Source: Anabaena lutea FACHB-196
Lineage (GTDB): Bacteria > Cyanobacteriota > Cyanobacteriia > Cyanobacteriales > Nostocaceae
Assembly: GCF_014698305.1 (NCBI RefSeq)
Contig: NZ_JACJST010000017.1
Span: 1 to 64,000, forward strand
Direction: 5' to 3'
DNA length: 64,000 bases
The notes under the pieces are model-generated. The model was not told where the DNA came from and searched no databases. It was given only the letters and a program-made list of their open reading frames with translations. The position numbers and the translations under genes are program-made. Position 1 is the first letter of the stretch. Each line of letters opens with the position of its first letter. Positions 43,538 to 52,733 of this stretch are shown piece by piece.

Positions 43538-45541
43538 ATGTCTGTATTTGTTGGCGTTGATCAAATTGATAAAGTTTTTGAATTAACTGGTGGCGGTCAA
43601 TATATTGCTCTCAAAGGTATTGACCTCCAAATTAAAAAAGGCGAATTTGTTTCTTTAATTGGTCACTCTGGTTGCGGTAAATCCACTCTTTTAAACATGA
43701 TAGCTGGGTTAGATTTACCAACAGAAGGTTTAGTGACTTTAGAAGGGCAAAGGATTAAAAAACCAGGGCCAGATCGAATGGTAGTATTTCAAAACTATTC
43801 TCTCTTACCTTGGCGAACTGTTAGAGAAAATATCGCCTTAGCGGTAGATTCAGTCTTAAATGGGATGCCGGCAGCAGAACGCAAAGCCATAATCGAAAAA
43901 CATATAGATATGGTGGGTTTGCGTCCCCATGCAGACAAGCAACCGGGAATGTTATCGGGTGGACAAAAACAACGGGTAGCGATCGCACGCGCTTTGGCAA
44001 TTCGTCCTAAACTATTACTATTAGACGAACCTTTCGGTGCTTTAGACGCACTCACTCGTGGTAACTTGCAAGAACAACTCATGCAAATCTGCGAAGAAAA
44101 CGAAGTCACCGCAGTCATGGTGACACACGACGTAGACGAAGCCGTGTTGTTATCTGACAGAATCGTCATGTTAACCAACGGCCCCGAATCGAAAATTGGT
44201 GACATTTTAGAAGTTGATATTCCTCGTCCTCGCAAACGCATGGAAGTAGTAAAACATCCCAGTTACTACACCTTGCGGAGTGAAATGATTTACTTCCTCA
44301 ACCAACAAAAACGCATCAAGAAAATTCGGGCGCGGAAAACCACTGCTATTGTCCGACATGGTTTAGAAAAAGTTAATTTAGACATTGGCTTCTTACCCCT
44401 CACCGCTTGCGCCCCATTAGCTATAGCCAAAGAAAAAGGCTTTTTCATCAAACATGGCTTAGATGAAGTTAATTTAGTTCGGGAAAGCAGTTGGCGAGGA
44501 ATTGTGGATGGGATGACAGGCGGTTATTTAGATGCCGCACAAATGCCATCAGGAATGCCAATGTGGTTAAGTTTGGGAGGCAATAAAAACGAACCCTTAC
44601 CCGTTGTCACGTCCCTAACCATGACCCGCAACGGCAACGCCATCACCTTAGCTAAACGCTTTTATGATCAAGGTGTACACAGTTTATCCGACTTCAAAAA
44701 TTACCTTCTCCAAACCCGCGAACAACAACACCGAATGGGCGTAGTTCATCCAGCATCAATGCACAACTTACTGCTACGTTATTGGTTAGCAGCAGGTGGG
44801 ATTGACCCCGACATTGATGTGGCTATGAAAAATATTCCCCCTGCCCAGATGGTAGTAGACTTAAAAGGCGCAACCATTGACGGTTATTGTGTTGGTGAAC
44901 CTTGGAATTATCGCGCAGCAGTTGAAGGTTCAGGCTTTACCATTGCCACAGATTTAGAAGTTTGGTTAGGACACCCAGGTAAAGTTTTGGGTGTGCGAGA
45001 AGATTGGGCAGAAACTTATCCTAATACCCATATTGCCTTAACCAAAGCCTTACTAGAAGCTTGCCAATATTGTGCAGATCCTGCAAACGCCCAAGAAGTT
45101 CGCCAAATTTTAGCAAGTCGGGAATATGTCAGCACAGATATTGACTATATCCAAATTGAAGATGTCAATGGTGCAAGCTGTGACTTAGATCATCCCATGC
45201 GGGAATATGCTCATCACCAATTTTATTCTGAGTCTGCCATTAACCGCCCCAGTCGCACCGAACAAATTTGGATTATGACTCAATTAGCGCGTTGGGGTGA
45301 CACTCCCTTCCCCAGAAATTGGGTAGAAATTGTCGAACGAGTTTGTCGAGTGCGTGTTTTCAGTACAGCAGCCAGAGAACTAGGTTTAGATATTAGTTAC
45401 ACCCGTCAACCAATCCAATTATTTGATGGTAAACCCTTCAATGCCGATGACCCCATTAGCTATCTTAACGATTTAGAAATTAAACGCGACTTCTCCATTG
45501 CCGAAGTCGTTTTAGATACCCCCAGAAGAACAGCAGCTTAA
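43538..45541 (+). CDS. cmpC: ABC transporter ATPase fused to a substrate-binding domain, CmpC
   Basis: 667 residues. Residues about 1-260 are an ABC ATPase (Walker A GHSGCGKST, signature LSGGQKQRVAIARAL, Walker B LLLLDEPFGALDA). Residues about 285-660 are a CmpA/NrtA-like domain without a signal peptide (IGFLPLTACAPLAIAKEKGF, PAQMVVDLKGATIDGYCVGE). In the family this cytoplasmic domain regulates transport (by nitrate/ammonium in NrtC). Length fits CmpC/NrtC. A repeat block separates it from cmpD. Confidence 0.85.
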   Translation: MSVFVGVDQIDKVFELTGGGQYIALKGIDLQIKKGEFVSLIGHSGCGKSTLLNMIAGLDLPTEGLVTLEGQRIKKPGPDRMVVFQNYSLLPWRTVRENIALAVDSVLNGMPAAERKAIIEKHIDMVGLRPHADKQPGMLSGGQKQRVAIARALAIRPKLLLLDEPFGALDALTRGNLQEQLMQICEENEVTAVMVTHDVDEAVLLSDRIVMLTNGPESKIGDILEVDIPRPRKRMEVVKHPSYYTLRSEMIYFLNQQKRIKKIRARKTTAIVRHGLEKVNLDIGFLPLTACAPLAIAKEKGFFIKHGLDEVNLVRESSWRGIVDGMTGGYLDAAQMPSGMPMWLSLGGNKNEPLPVVTSLTMTRNGNAITLAKRFYDQGVHSLSDFKNYLLQTREQQHRMGVVHPASMHNLLLRYWLAAGGIDPDIDVAMKNIPPAQMVVDLKGATIDGYCVGEPWNYRAAVEGSGFTIATDLEVWLGHPGKVLGVREDWAETYPNTHIALTKALLEACQYCADPANAQEVRQILASREYVSTDIDYIQIEDVNGASCDLDHPMREYAHHQFYSESAINRPSRTEQIWIMTQLARWGDTPFPRNWVEIVERVCRVRVFSTAARELGLDISYTRQPIQLFDGKPFNADDPISYLNDLEIKRDFSIAEVVLDTPRRTAA

Positions 45542-45544
45542 TAA

Positions 45545-45640
45545 ACATCTCCGCGTACCTCTGCGCTAACCTCTGCGCGACGGCAGTCCGCTCAAGTCGG
45601 GAAACCCACCCACGCGGCTGCCTCCCCTCTGCGTTTAAAC
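45545..45640. repeat. GC-rich dispersed repeat between cmpC and cmpD
   Basis: CTCCGCGTACCTCTGCGCTA followed by ACCTCTGCGCGACGGCAGTC and a CCCACCCACGCGGCTGCCTC part. It is the common Nostocales repeat (CGCAGAGG units). It fills most of the 115-bp gap. Confidence 0.8.
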
Positions 45641-45656
45641 TCATATTCCTCCCACC

Positions 45657-46499
45657 ATGCAAAACCGTAACTTGAGAACTACCAACACCGCTACCAGCAC
45701 AATCAGCCGGCAGCCTTTCCTAGAAATTAAGGACGTTTCCAAAGTCTATCCCACCAAAAAAGGACCATTTACCGTCCTTGATGGTGTTAACCTCAATGTT
45801 GAACAAGGTGAATTTCTTTGCGTTATCGGCCACTCTGGTTGCGGTAAATCGACGTTGCTAAATATGGTTTCTGGTTTTAACTTTCCCACCACTGGACAAG
45901 TGCTGTTAGAAGGAGAACCAATTACTAAGCCTGGCCCAGACAGAATGGTGGTTTTCCAAAACTATGCCTTATTACCTTGGAGAACTGCTTTTGAAAATAT
46001 CTATTTAGCTGTAAATGCTGTTTACCCCACCAAGCCAGAAGCCGAAAAACGTTCTATTGTTAGAGAACATTTGGCAATGGTGGGTTTAGGTGACGCAATG
46101 GAAAAGAAACCCATGCAAATGTCTGGGGGAATGAGACAGCGGGTTTCTATTGCCCGTGCTTTGGCTATTCGTCCAAAAGTGTTGATTTTAGATGAACCTT
46201 TTGGTGCATTAGATGCAATTACCAAAGAAGAATTGCAAGAGGAATTGCTGAAAATTTGGGGTGATAATCGTTGTACAGTTTTGATGATTACCCATGATAT
46301 TGATGAGGCACTATTTTTGGCTGATAAGTTGGTAATGATGACCAATGGACCTCATGCCAAAATTGGGGAAGTGATGGAAATTCCTTTTTCTCGTCCACGC
46401 GATCGCGCCCTCATTATGGAAGATCCCCAATATTATCAACTGCGGAATTATGCGTTAGATTTCTTGTTTAACCGTTTTGCCCATGATGATGTCGGTTAA
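45657..46499 (+). CDS. cmpD: ABC transporter ATPase CmpD
   Basis: 280 residues with Walker A GHSGCGKST, signature MSGGMRQRVSIARAL and Walker B VLILDEPFGALDA. It pairs with the CmpC ATPase domain. The C-terminal 28 residues (from IMEDPQYYQLRNYALDFLFN) are repeated as gene fragments at 40446 and 49120. A short terminator follows at 46509. As in the whole operon, NrtD is the alternative name if the substrate is nitrate. Confidence 0.82.
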   Translation: MQNRNLRTTNTATSTISRQPFLEIKDVSKVYPTKKGPFTVLDGVNLNVEQGEFLCVIGHSGCGKSTLLNMVSGFNFPTTGQVLLEGEPITKPGPDRMVVFQNYALLPWRTAFENIYLAVNAVYPTKPEAEKRSIVREHLAMVGLGDAMEKKPMQMSGGMRQRVSIARALAIRPKVLILDEPFGALDAITKEELQEELLKIWGDNRCTVLMITHDIDEALFLADKLVMMTNGPHAKIGEVMEIPFSRPRDRALIMEDPQYYQLRNYALDFLFNRFAHDDVG

Positions 46500-46508
46500 T
46501 TTAAAAAA

Positions 46509-46528
46509 AGGCGAAGTTTAATTCGCCT
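46509..46528 (+). terminator. Terminator hairpin after cmpD
   Basis: AGGCGAA (46509-46515) and TTCGCCT (46522-46528), preceded by A7. It shares the GGCGAA/TTCGCC core with the hairpin after the sbtB-side fragment at 49212. Confidence 0.7.
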
Positions 46529-47005
46529 CTTCCCTATTACTATTACCCAGTGAAAAAATAATAGTTTTCATAGAAAACAAATTATACATTGACAAAAACA
46601 GCCAATTTTGAGCTGACATATAAGCTTTTCTTTATATGAGGTATATAATATTTATTTAATAATTGAGTCTTTGGGTTAATTTTTTAGACCTAAAGGCTGT
46701 ATGCTATTTGTAATGAAACAGTTGATTCCCGGTTTCAACTGCAACAAATAAAACTGGGTAGATAGTCAATACTTTTCGGTTAAGCTCAAAAAATTCAACC
46801 ATGTAGGTTGGGCTGACGTTCTTGTTACCCAACATTGACAAGGGTTTGTTGGGTTTCACTTTGTTCAACCCAACCTACGAAAATCCTTAACCGAACAGTA
46901 TTGGGTAGATAGTTTTGCATGATTGTGTTTTAAGGTAACTAAGATTACTCCTTGAGTAGAACCTTAATTCACAGTTCATGTAAGTTGTCAAACATAATCA
47001 CAAAT

Positions 47006-47035
47006 CAGCAAGATATTTTATACTTGCTGTTTTTT
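47006..47035 (+). terminator. Orphan intrinsic terminator
   Basis: CAGCAAG (47006-47012) and CTTGCTG (47023-47029) around a 10-nt loop, followed by T6. No gene lies between the cmpD terminator and this structure, so it may end a small RNA or a leader transcript. Confidence 0.7.
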
Positions 47036-47280
47036 GTACCTGGAAAACAGTTAAGCACTACTTGAGGAGTATTGACAGATGTACTTTGACAAACAAATTT
47101 TAATAAAACTTAAATGTTGAAATCAGATATTTAGATCAACATTAGTATATAGTTTACCGCAACATAAAACTGCAAAGGCTGTTAATAAACACTCTTTACT
47201 TTTTATTTTGACAGCCCAACTTCTGGAAATTCCATCAACAGAAATTAGCCAACATTAATATTTTCAACTAACAATAAACT

Positions 47281-47325
47281 AGGTAACTAAATTTTTAATT
47301 GTTACCAAAGTTTATTGTTACCAAA
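47281..47325. promoter_or_regulatory. Candidate operator cluster upstream of sbtA
   Basis: GGTAAC...GTTACC inverted arms (47282-47306) overlap a direct repeat of ATTGTTACCAAA (about 47297 and 47314, spacing 17 bp). Repeats of T/A-rich half-sites are the style of LysR-type regulators such as CmpR or NdhR/CcmR, but no exact consensus was matched. Confidence 0.45.
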
Positions 47326-47548
47326 TAATCATAGTTGCATTATTAGCAACAAAGTTTTTGGCAGTTGAAAATAGGTTTTTTGATGTGGCTAAATGCTTGT
47401 AATTTTAGTCTGCGGTAAAAATTCCTTCTTCAACCCACATCATTTAAAACCTGTGCTGTAGGGGTGAAGAGCCTCACTCTTACTTTCTTTAGTTCATTTA
47501 GTTCATTCATTCAATACTCCTCATCAGAGGAGACACAAGGAGGTATTC

Positions 47549-48658
47549 GTGGATTTTGTGTCCTTATTTATCACGGACTTTATTGCCCAGTTGCAGTCCC
47601 CAACACTGGCCTTTTTGATTGGTGGGATGATCATTGCTGCCCTTGGTAGCGAATTGGTAATTCCAGAGTCAATTTGTACGATCATCGTCTTCATGCTGCT
47701 GACCAAAATCGGTCTGACCGGTGGAATTGCGATTCGTAATTCCAACCTAGCGGACATGATTTTACCCGCCTTGTTTGCTGTAGTCACAGGTATTGCGGTT
47801 GTATTCATCGCCCGCTATACATTGGCCAAGCTGCCTAAGGTCAGAACTGTGGATGCGATCGCTACTGGGGGGTTGTTTGGAGCCGTGAGTGGTTCTACCA
47901 TGGCCGCCGGACTGACGGTACTGGAAGAACAAAAAATTCCATTTGAAGCATGGACTGGCGCACTCTATCCCTTTATGGATATCCCCGCGCTCGTAACTGC
48001 GATTGTTGTGGCGAATATTTACCTCAACAAGAAGAAGCTTAAAGAAGCAGGCGAATCTGCCATGCAGGAGTCTTACAGCAAGCAGCCCGTTGCGGCTGGT
48101 GATTATCCCAGCACCAGGCAGGAGTATCTCAGCCAGCACAAAGACCCTGGTGATAATCGGGTCAAGATATGGCCGATCATCGAGGAAAGCCTCCGGGGTC
48201 CTGCCTTATCGGCAATGTTGTTAGGAATGGCTCTTGGACTGTTCACCCAGCCGGAAAGTGTCTATAAAAGCTTCTACGATCCTGCCTTTCGCGGCTTGCT
48301 TTCGATCTTGATGCTGGTCATGGGGATGGAGGCTTGGTCAAGAATTGGCGAACTGCGTAAGGTGGCTCAATGGTATGTTGTCTATAGTGTGATAGCACCG
48401 TTTATACACGGGTTGATCGCCTTCGGTCTCGGCATGATTGCCCACTACACAATGAACTTCAGCATGGGCGGTGTCGTGGTACTGGCTGTCATCGCTTCCT
48501 CTAGTTCAGATATCTCCGGTCCTCCTACATTGCGAGCAGGTATCCCTTCGGCCAATCCATCGGCATATATAGGCGCGTCCACAGCCATCGGTACGCCAAT
48601 TGCGATTGGCGTGTGTATACCATTCTTTATCGGGCTTGCCCAGGCGATCGGCGGCTAA
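47549..48658 (+). CDS. sbtA: Sodium-dependent bicarbonate transporter SbtA
   Basis: 369 residues. It starts at GTG 47549 behind AAGGAGG. It is polytopic with about ten spans, with SbtA motifs LIGGMIIAALGSELVIPESI, GLFGAVSGSTMAAGLTVLEE and VIASSSSDISGPPTLRAGIP, the last with the Ser-rich bicarbonate/sodium site. SbtA is a high-affinity, inducible carbon importer of the cytoplasmic membrane. GC content and codon use are visibly higher than in cmpABCD, suggesting a different origin. sbtB follows after 97 bp. Confidence 0.9.
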   Translation: MDFVSLFITDFIAQLQSPTLAFLIGGMIIAALGSELVIPESICTIIVFMLLTKIGLTGGIAIRNSNLADMILPALFAVVTGIAVVFIARYTLAKLPKVRTVDAIATGGLFGAVSGSTMAAGLTVLEEQKIPFEAWTGALYPFMDIPALVTAIVVANIYLNKKKLKEAGESAMQESYSKQPVAAGDYPSTRQEYLSQHKDPGDNRVKIWPIIEESLRGPALSAMLLGMALGLFTQPESVYKSFYDPAFRGLLSILMLVMGMEAWSRIGELRKVAQWYVVYSVIAPFIHGLIAFGLGMIAHYTMNFSMGGVVVLAVIASSSSDISGPPTLRAGIPSANPSAYIGASTAIGTPIAIGVCIPFFIGLAQAIGG

Positions 48659-48707
48659 TTCCAGACGGGTCGGGGTCTGTCGGCGCTCCCTTGACCAGGC
48701 AGACTAA

Positions 48708-49088
<381 letters not shown>

Positions 49089-49119
49089 ATCGAATCTAAC
49101 AAGTCGGGGATCTGAGATC

Positions 49120-49203
49120 ATAAAAGAGCCTCAATATTATCAATTGCGGAACTATGATTTAGATTTCTTGTTTAACCGTTTCGCTCATCATGATGTAGGT
49201 TAG
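49120..49203 (+). pseudogene. cmpD/nrtD 3'-end fragment (copy 3)
   Basis: Encodes KEPQYYQLRNYDLDFLFNRF then AHHDVG and a stop, the C-terminus of CmpD/NrtD without a gene body. It is in frame with a short open frame but lacks a start site. It directly follows sbtB, where GC content drops back to the local value, which marks a recombination junction at about 49090-49120. Confidence 0.85.
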
Positions 49204-49211
49204 TATAGTTT

Positions 49212-49254
49212 GGGCGAACATTAATTAGTTAATTAGTTCGCCTATATCTTTTTT
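49212..49254 (+). terminator. Terminator after cmpD fragment 3
   Basis: GGGCGAAC (49212-49219) and GTTCGCCT (49236-49243), then CTTTTTT. Same core as the terminator behind the intact cmpD; it now terminates sbtAB. Confidence 0.8.
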
Positions 49255-49375
49255 AAATATTTCTTTCACTAATCAATTTTTAGTTGTGTCCGCAGATCAT
49301 CTAGTGGTGACTCTGGTAATTACGGTTTTATTCATAGTTGATATAAAATGCTGTAATTATTATCACTATAGTAAT

Positions 49376-49515
49376 GTAGGTTGGGTTAAGCGACAGCGCA
49401 ACCCAACAAAAATATTCATAATCAAGTTTAATAATGTTGGGTTTCCTGATGTCAAACGCCATTCGCCCTCAGCCGGGAAACCCATCCAAGGCGATGGCTC
49501 CCCAACCTATGGAAA
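49376..49515. repeat. TTGGGT-family and GC-rich dispersed repeats
   Basis: GTAGGTTGGGTTAAGCGACA, AGCGCAACCCAAC, and CATTCGCCCTCAGCCGGGAA: pieces of common Nostocales palindromic repeats, with no gene. They lie between the sbtAB terminator and MITE B. Confidence 0.7.
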
Positions 49516-49683
49516 TACAGCAGAATACATCCGTCAGGAGACGCTTCGCAGACCTATGGCTTACGCCACGCTGCGCTATCGGTTCAGGAGACGCTTCGCA
49601 GACCTCCGGTTCAGGAGTAAAAATGGTTTGGTGTCTAGGTTTCAATTTAGATTCTGTACCTCATTGATCTGCAATCTGCTGTA
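49516..49683. mobile_element. MITE family B, copy 2 (168 bp)
   Basis: Same termini (TACAGCAGA/TCTGCTGTA), same length and nearly the same sequence as 9807-9974, including two GGAGACGCTTCGCAGACC direct repeats. The close identity over 40 kb suggests recent mobility. The stretch 49684-49871 to the next gene contains only AATCCTGTAAATC tandem repeats. Confidence 0.85.
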
Positions 49684-49871
49684 AATATTAGCAATCTGAG
49701 AAATTTTTAATCAAGCTGTGAAAATGAAAGTGTCTGAATCAGGATGCCCAGGATTCAAGGATAAACAGGATAAAAAAATTAATGAATACAAAATCCTGTA
49801 AATCTTCAAATCCTGTAAATCCTGATATGGCTACGCCACGCTACGCTATCAGACAATAAAAAACTCAATAA

Positions 49872-51077
49872 TTACGCACTTCTAAGAGCGACAATTGGGT
49901 CTAACATAGCAGCTTGTCGGGCTGGAAATACACCAAAAATCAAGCCTATACTACCAGATATACCCACAGCGACAGCGATCGCATATAGAGGAAATTGAGG
50001 AGTCAAAGGCGTGAAAAATGCTAACGGTAGAGTTCCCCCAACTCCTAAAATTATTCCCAGTAAACAACCAGAAAGAGATAAAATAATTGCCTCAATCAAA
50101 AACTGCGCTAAAATATCATTCTGAGTTGCGCCAACAGCCTTGCGTAAACCAATTTCTTGAGTGCGTTCAGTCACAGAAACTAACATAATATTCATAATGC
50201 CAATTCCACCTACTAACAAAGAAATGGCAGCAATCAAGGCTAATAATAACGATAAAATACTAGTCACTTGCACCACTAATTCTTGAAACTTTTTATTAGC
50301 GAAAACAGCTATATCTTTTTTACCATGCAGTCGAGAAAGGACATTAGTAATTTGAAAACCTGCGGCACGAATACTCTCTCTATTTTTTGCCGTTACTAAA
50401 ATGTAACTGAGAGGAATATCAGATATTGATCTCCTGCCAACTAACCTATTAGCAAATGTTGTGAGTGGAACAATGACCGTTTGATCTAAATTATCCCCAG
50501 CAAATGCACCTTTTGATTGCAACAAGCCAATAACTTGAAACGATATATTATTAATCATCACTTCTTGCCCCACAGGATTATCATCGCCGAACAACTTCCG
50601 GCTAGTTTCTGCACCTAAAACAGTGACTTGAGCCTGTTGTTGCTGTTGTGTTTGATTAAACATTCTGCCAGTAGCAAGAGTAAGATTCTGGACAGCAAGC
50701 AAATCAGATGTAGTGCCTCTAACAGTTGTGGATGTTAATTTATTTTTAAAGCTAATTGACATTTTCTGCTCATCTACAGGAGCAACTTGGCTAACACTAG
50801 GAACTTGTGTTTTAATTGCTTCTGCGTCTGATAACACCAATTGAGCATCAGGAAATTTCATCCCCTCCTCATCTTCAAAATTACTATATACCGTGAGTTG
50901 ATTTGCTCCAAACGCCTCAAGTTTACCCAACACAAGATTCTGTGCGCCTTGTCCAATACCAATCATACTAATAACAGAAGCATTGCCAATAATTATTCCC
51001 AGCATAGTTAGTCCGCTACGAAGTTTATTAGCAGAAATAGTTGCAAAAGCCATGTTCACACTTTCTAATAAATTCAT
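49872..51077 (-). CDS. MacB-type ABC transporter permease
   Basis: 401 residues. One N-terminal span (NKLRSGLTMLGIIIGNASVI), a large periplasmic MacB_PCD domain (about 45-260) and three C-terminal spans with ERTQEIGLRKAVGATQNDIL form the FtsX/MacB permease fold. No ATPase domain is present; in cyanobacteria the MacB ATPase is usually a separate gene beside the permease, but none lies between 49684 and 52533. It probably acts with the adaptor upstream as a tripartite exporter. Its location suggests, but does not prove, a part in the RiPP cluster. Confidence 0.85.
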   Translation of the reverse strand: MNLLESVNMAFATISANKLRSGLTMLGIIIGNASVISMIGIGQGAQNLVLGKLEAFGANQLTVYSNFEDEEGMKFPDAQLVLSDAEAIKTQVPSVSQVAPVDEQKMSISFKNKLTSTTVRGTTSDLLAVQNLTLATGRMFNQTQQQQQAQVTVLGAETSRKLFGDDNPVGQEVMINNISFQVIGLLQSKGAFAGDNLDQTVIVPLTTFANRLVGRRSISDIPLSYILVTAKNRESIRAAGFQITNVLSRLHGKKDIAVFANKKFQELVVQVTSILSLLLALIAAISLLVGGIGIMNIMLVSVTERTQEIGLRKAVGATQNDILAQFLIEAIILSLSGCLLGIILGVGGTLPLAFFTPLTPQFPLYAIAVAVGISGSIGLIFGVFPARQAAMLDPIVALRSA

Positions 51078-51137
51078 AATTCAAAATCATAAAAAGAGAA
51101 ATTTCCTTCTTTATTTTTCTTTCCTTATTTCTTATTC

Positions 51138-51204
51138 CTCCTGACTCCTGAACCGATAGCGCAGCGTGGCGTAAGCCATAGGTCTGCGAAGCGTCTCCTG
51201 ACTC
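51138..51204. repeat. Dispersed palindromic repeat (MITE B internal unit)
   Basis: CCGATAGCGCAGCGTGGCGT, then AAGCCATAGGTCTGCGAAGC, then GTCTCCTGACTCC: the reverse complement of the internal unit of MITE B. It fills the gap between the adaptor and permease genes. Confidence 0.85.
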
Positions 51205-51210
51205 CTTGCA

Positions 51211-52533
51211 TTAAGATCCCATAGGACGATCAATACCATCAATTAATTGATTAGCTGGTGGTTGAATAAAAACTCGTTCACCTTCAGAAAGTCCGCCCAA
51301 AATTTGCGTTTTATCACCAGAGGTAATTCCTACCTGTATGGGATGAAATTTTGCTTGATTATCTTTGTCTGGTAACAGTACACCCACCTGCCCTCCCTTG
51401 CCAGAAACCACCGCAGCCGAAGGAATTACCAAAGCATTGCGAATTTCATTTACCAGAAAAGTTAACTTGACATTTAGCCCTACCTTGAGTTGATTTTGAC
51501 CTGTTAGTAAAGCTACTTTCACCCGCACAAATGTGACATTTTCTTCCTTAACTCCTCTAGGAGCAATCAAGCGAACTCGGCCTTGAAAAACTTGCTCAGG
51601 AAAAGCATCAAGCCGAATTTCTACAGGCTGATTTTGCTGAATCTGTGCCATATTCACTTCGGGAACTTTAGCTTCTATCTCTAACCCACTCGCTAATTCA
51701 GCAATGGAGGCACTAGTACCCCCTTCATTAGTAGAAACAGAAGTATTTGGTGTTACAAAGTCGCCTTCTTGAGCAAAACGCCGTGTAATTAAGCCAGAGA
51801 AAGGGGCGCGAATGAAAGTATTTTCTAGCTGATTTTCGTAAAATTGCAATTGGGCAGTTGCTTGAGCTACCTCAGCAGCGGCCTTAGTAATTTCTTCAGG
51901 AGGATAGCCAGAAAGTAGTTTTTTCAGTTGTTGTTGAGCCGATATCAGACTAAATTTAGCTTGTTGTAAGTTATCCTTGGCGCTTTGTTCTTCGTTCAAA
52001 GCAGCATCTAAATCATCACGGGATATTGCCCCTTGAGATACAGGATATTCCCTGCGCTTGACTCGTTGAGTGGCTAATGACAAGCGAGATTGAGCTTCCC
52101 GCACTTGGGCTGTGTATTTATTTACATCAGCTTGAGCGATCGCAATTTCTTCTGGTCTATAACCCTTACGCTTTTCTTCTAAATCGGCTTTTGCCTTCAA
52201 TAATAGTGCTTGATACTGATTCACCTGGGCTTGAAAGGCTTGACGCTCCATTTCTGCCAGCAATTTTCCTTTTTGGACAGAACTGCCTTCATCTATATAG
52301 AGTTTAGCAATTCGACCTGCTTCTCTCGGTCCGATATTAATTTTGCGGACTGGTTGCACGACTCCATTGGTTTTGATTTTAATGTTTAAATTGCTGGTAG
52401 TGACAGGGACTGTCAAATCTGTAATATCATCTTTGCCGGCTTGATACCAATGGCTGAAGTAAGCAATACCCATTCCAGATAAACTAAATACAGTCAGCCC
52501 GATTAGCCAAGGAATCGGATTTTTGATGTTCAT
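51211..52533 (-). CDS. Periplasmic adaptor (HlyD/MacA family)
   Basis: 440 residues. An N-terminal signal anchor (IPWLIGLTVFSLSGMGIAYF), a long helical hairpin (about 100-235, with AQATAQLQFYENQLENTF), lipoyl-like halves and a C-terminal beta-barrel (NALVIPSAAVVSGKGGQVGV). It is the MacA partner of the permease 133 bp downstream. A complete gene, in contrast to the remnant at 9284. Confidence 0.88.
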   Translation of the reverse strand: MNIKNPIPWLIGLTVFSLSGMGIAYFSHWYQAGKDDITDLTVPVTTSNLNIKIKTNGVVQPVRKINIGPREAGRIAKLYIDEGSSVQKGKLLAEMERQAFQAQVNQYQALLLKAKADLEEKRKGYRPEEIAIAQADVNKYTAQVREAQSRLSLATQRVKRREYPVSQGAISRDDLDAALNEEQSAKDNLQQAKFSLISAQQQLKKLLSGYPPEEITKAAAEVAQATAQLQFYENQLENTFIRAPFSGLITRRFAQEGDFVTPNTSVSTNEGGTSASIAELASGLEIEAKVPEVNMAQIQQNQPVEIRLDAFPEQVFQGRVRLIAPRGVKEENVTFVRVKVALLTGQNQLKVGLNVKLTFLVNEIRNALVIPSAAVVSGKGGQVGVLLPDKDNQAKFHPIQVGITSGDKTQILGGLSEGERVFIQPPANQLIDGIDRPMGS

Positions 52534-52557
52534 GGCTGATGAGTGTCCTACACCCCC

Positions 52558-52732
52558 ATTGGTGTCTACTTAACGAAAAACCCCCATCTCGCAAGGAACT
52601 CAAGTTCCTTGCTAATAGCGTAAGTCATCTAAAGATGACTAAACACTAGGAAAATTTATTAGTCCGTTTTAACGGACTTGAGCTATAAGACAGGGAATTC
52701 ATTCCCTGGCGGTTGCTTAAGTTGACACCAAT
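52558..52732. mobile_element. MITE family C
   Basis: A 175-bp element bounded by ATTGGTGTCTACTTAA (52558-52573) and TTAAGTTGACACCAAT (52717-52732), inverted repeats with one mismatch. It contains four consecutive hairpins: CAAGGAACTCAAGTTCCTTG, AGTCATCTAAAGATGACT, AGTCCGTTTTAACGGACT and CAGGGAATTCATTCCCTG. It ends 1 bp before the stop codon of the ABC transporter. It may act as that gene's terminator. Confidence 0.85.
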
Positions 52733-52733
52733 G

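Larger units (their letters stand above)
46529..47548. other. Long intergenic region between cmpD and sbtA
   Basis: 1020 bp, no protein gene. It holds a CATATAAG/CTTTATATG hairpin and the ATAATATTTATTTAATAATT block (46615-46670) shared with the cmpA upstream region. It also holds ATTTGTAATGAAACAGTTG (46703), similar to 40592, TTGGGT-family repeats (46797-46880), an orphan terminator (47006-47035), and an operator-like cluster (47281-47325) before sbtA. Confidence 0.55.

Noticed and set aside
43795-46345. Minus-strand frames inside cmpC and cmpD
   Set aside because: Shadows of the conserved ABC ATPase frames.
41205-46499. nrtABCD (nitrate uptake) as the name of the ABC operon
   Set aside because: Not excluded, but nirA and narB are absent and sbtAB is adjacent, so bicarbonate is preferred. 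The ligand residues could not be decided from memory.
49286-49684. 132-codon frame on the plus strand
   Set aside because: Most of it is the MITE B sequence and TTGGGT-type repeats.
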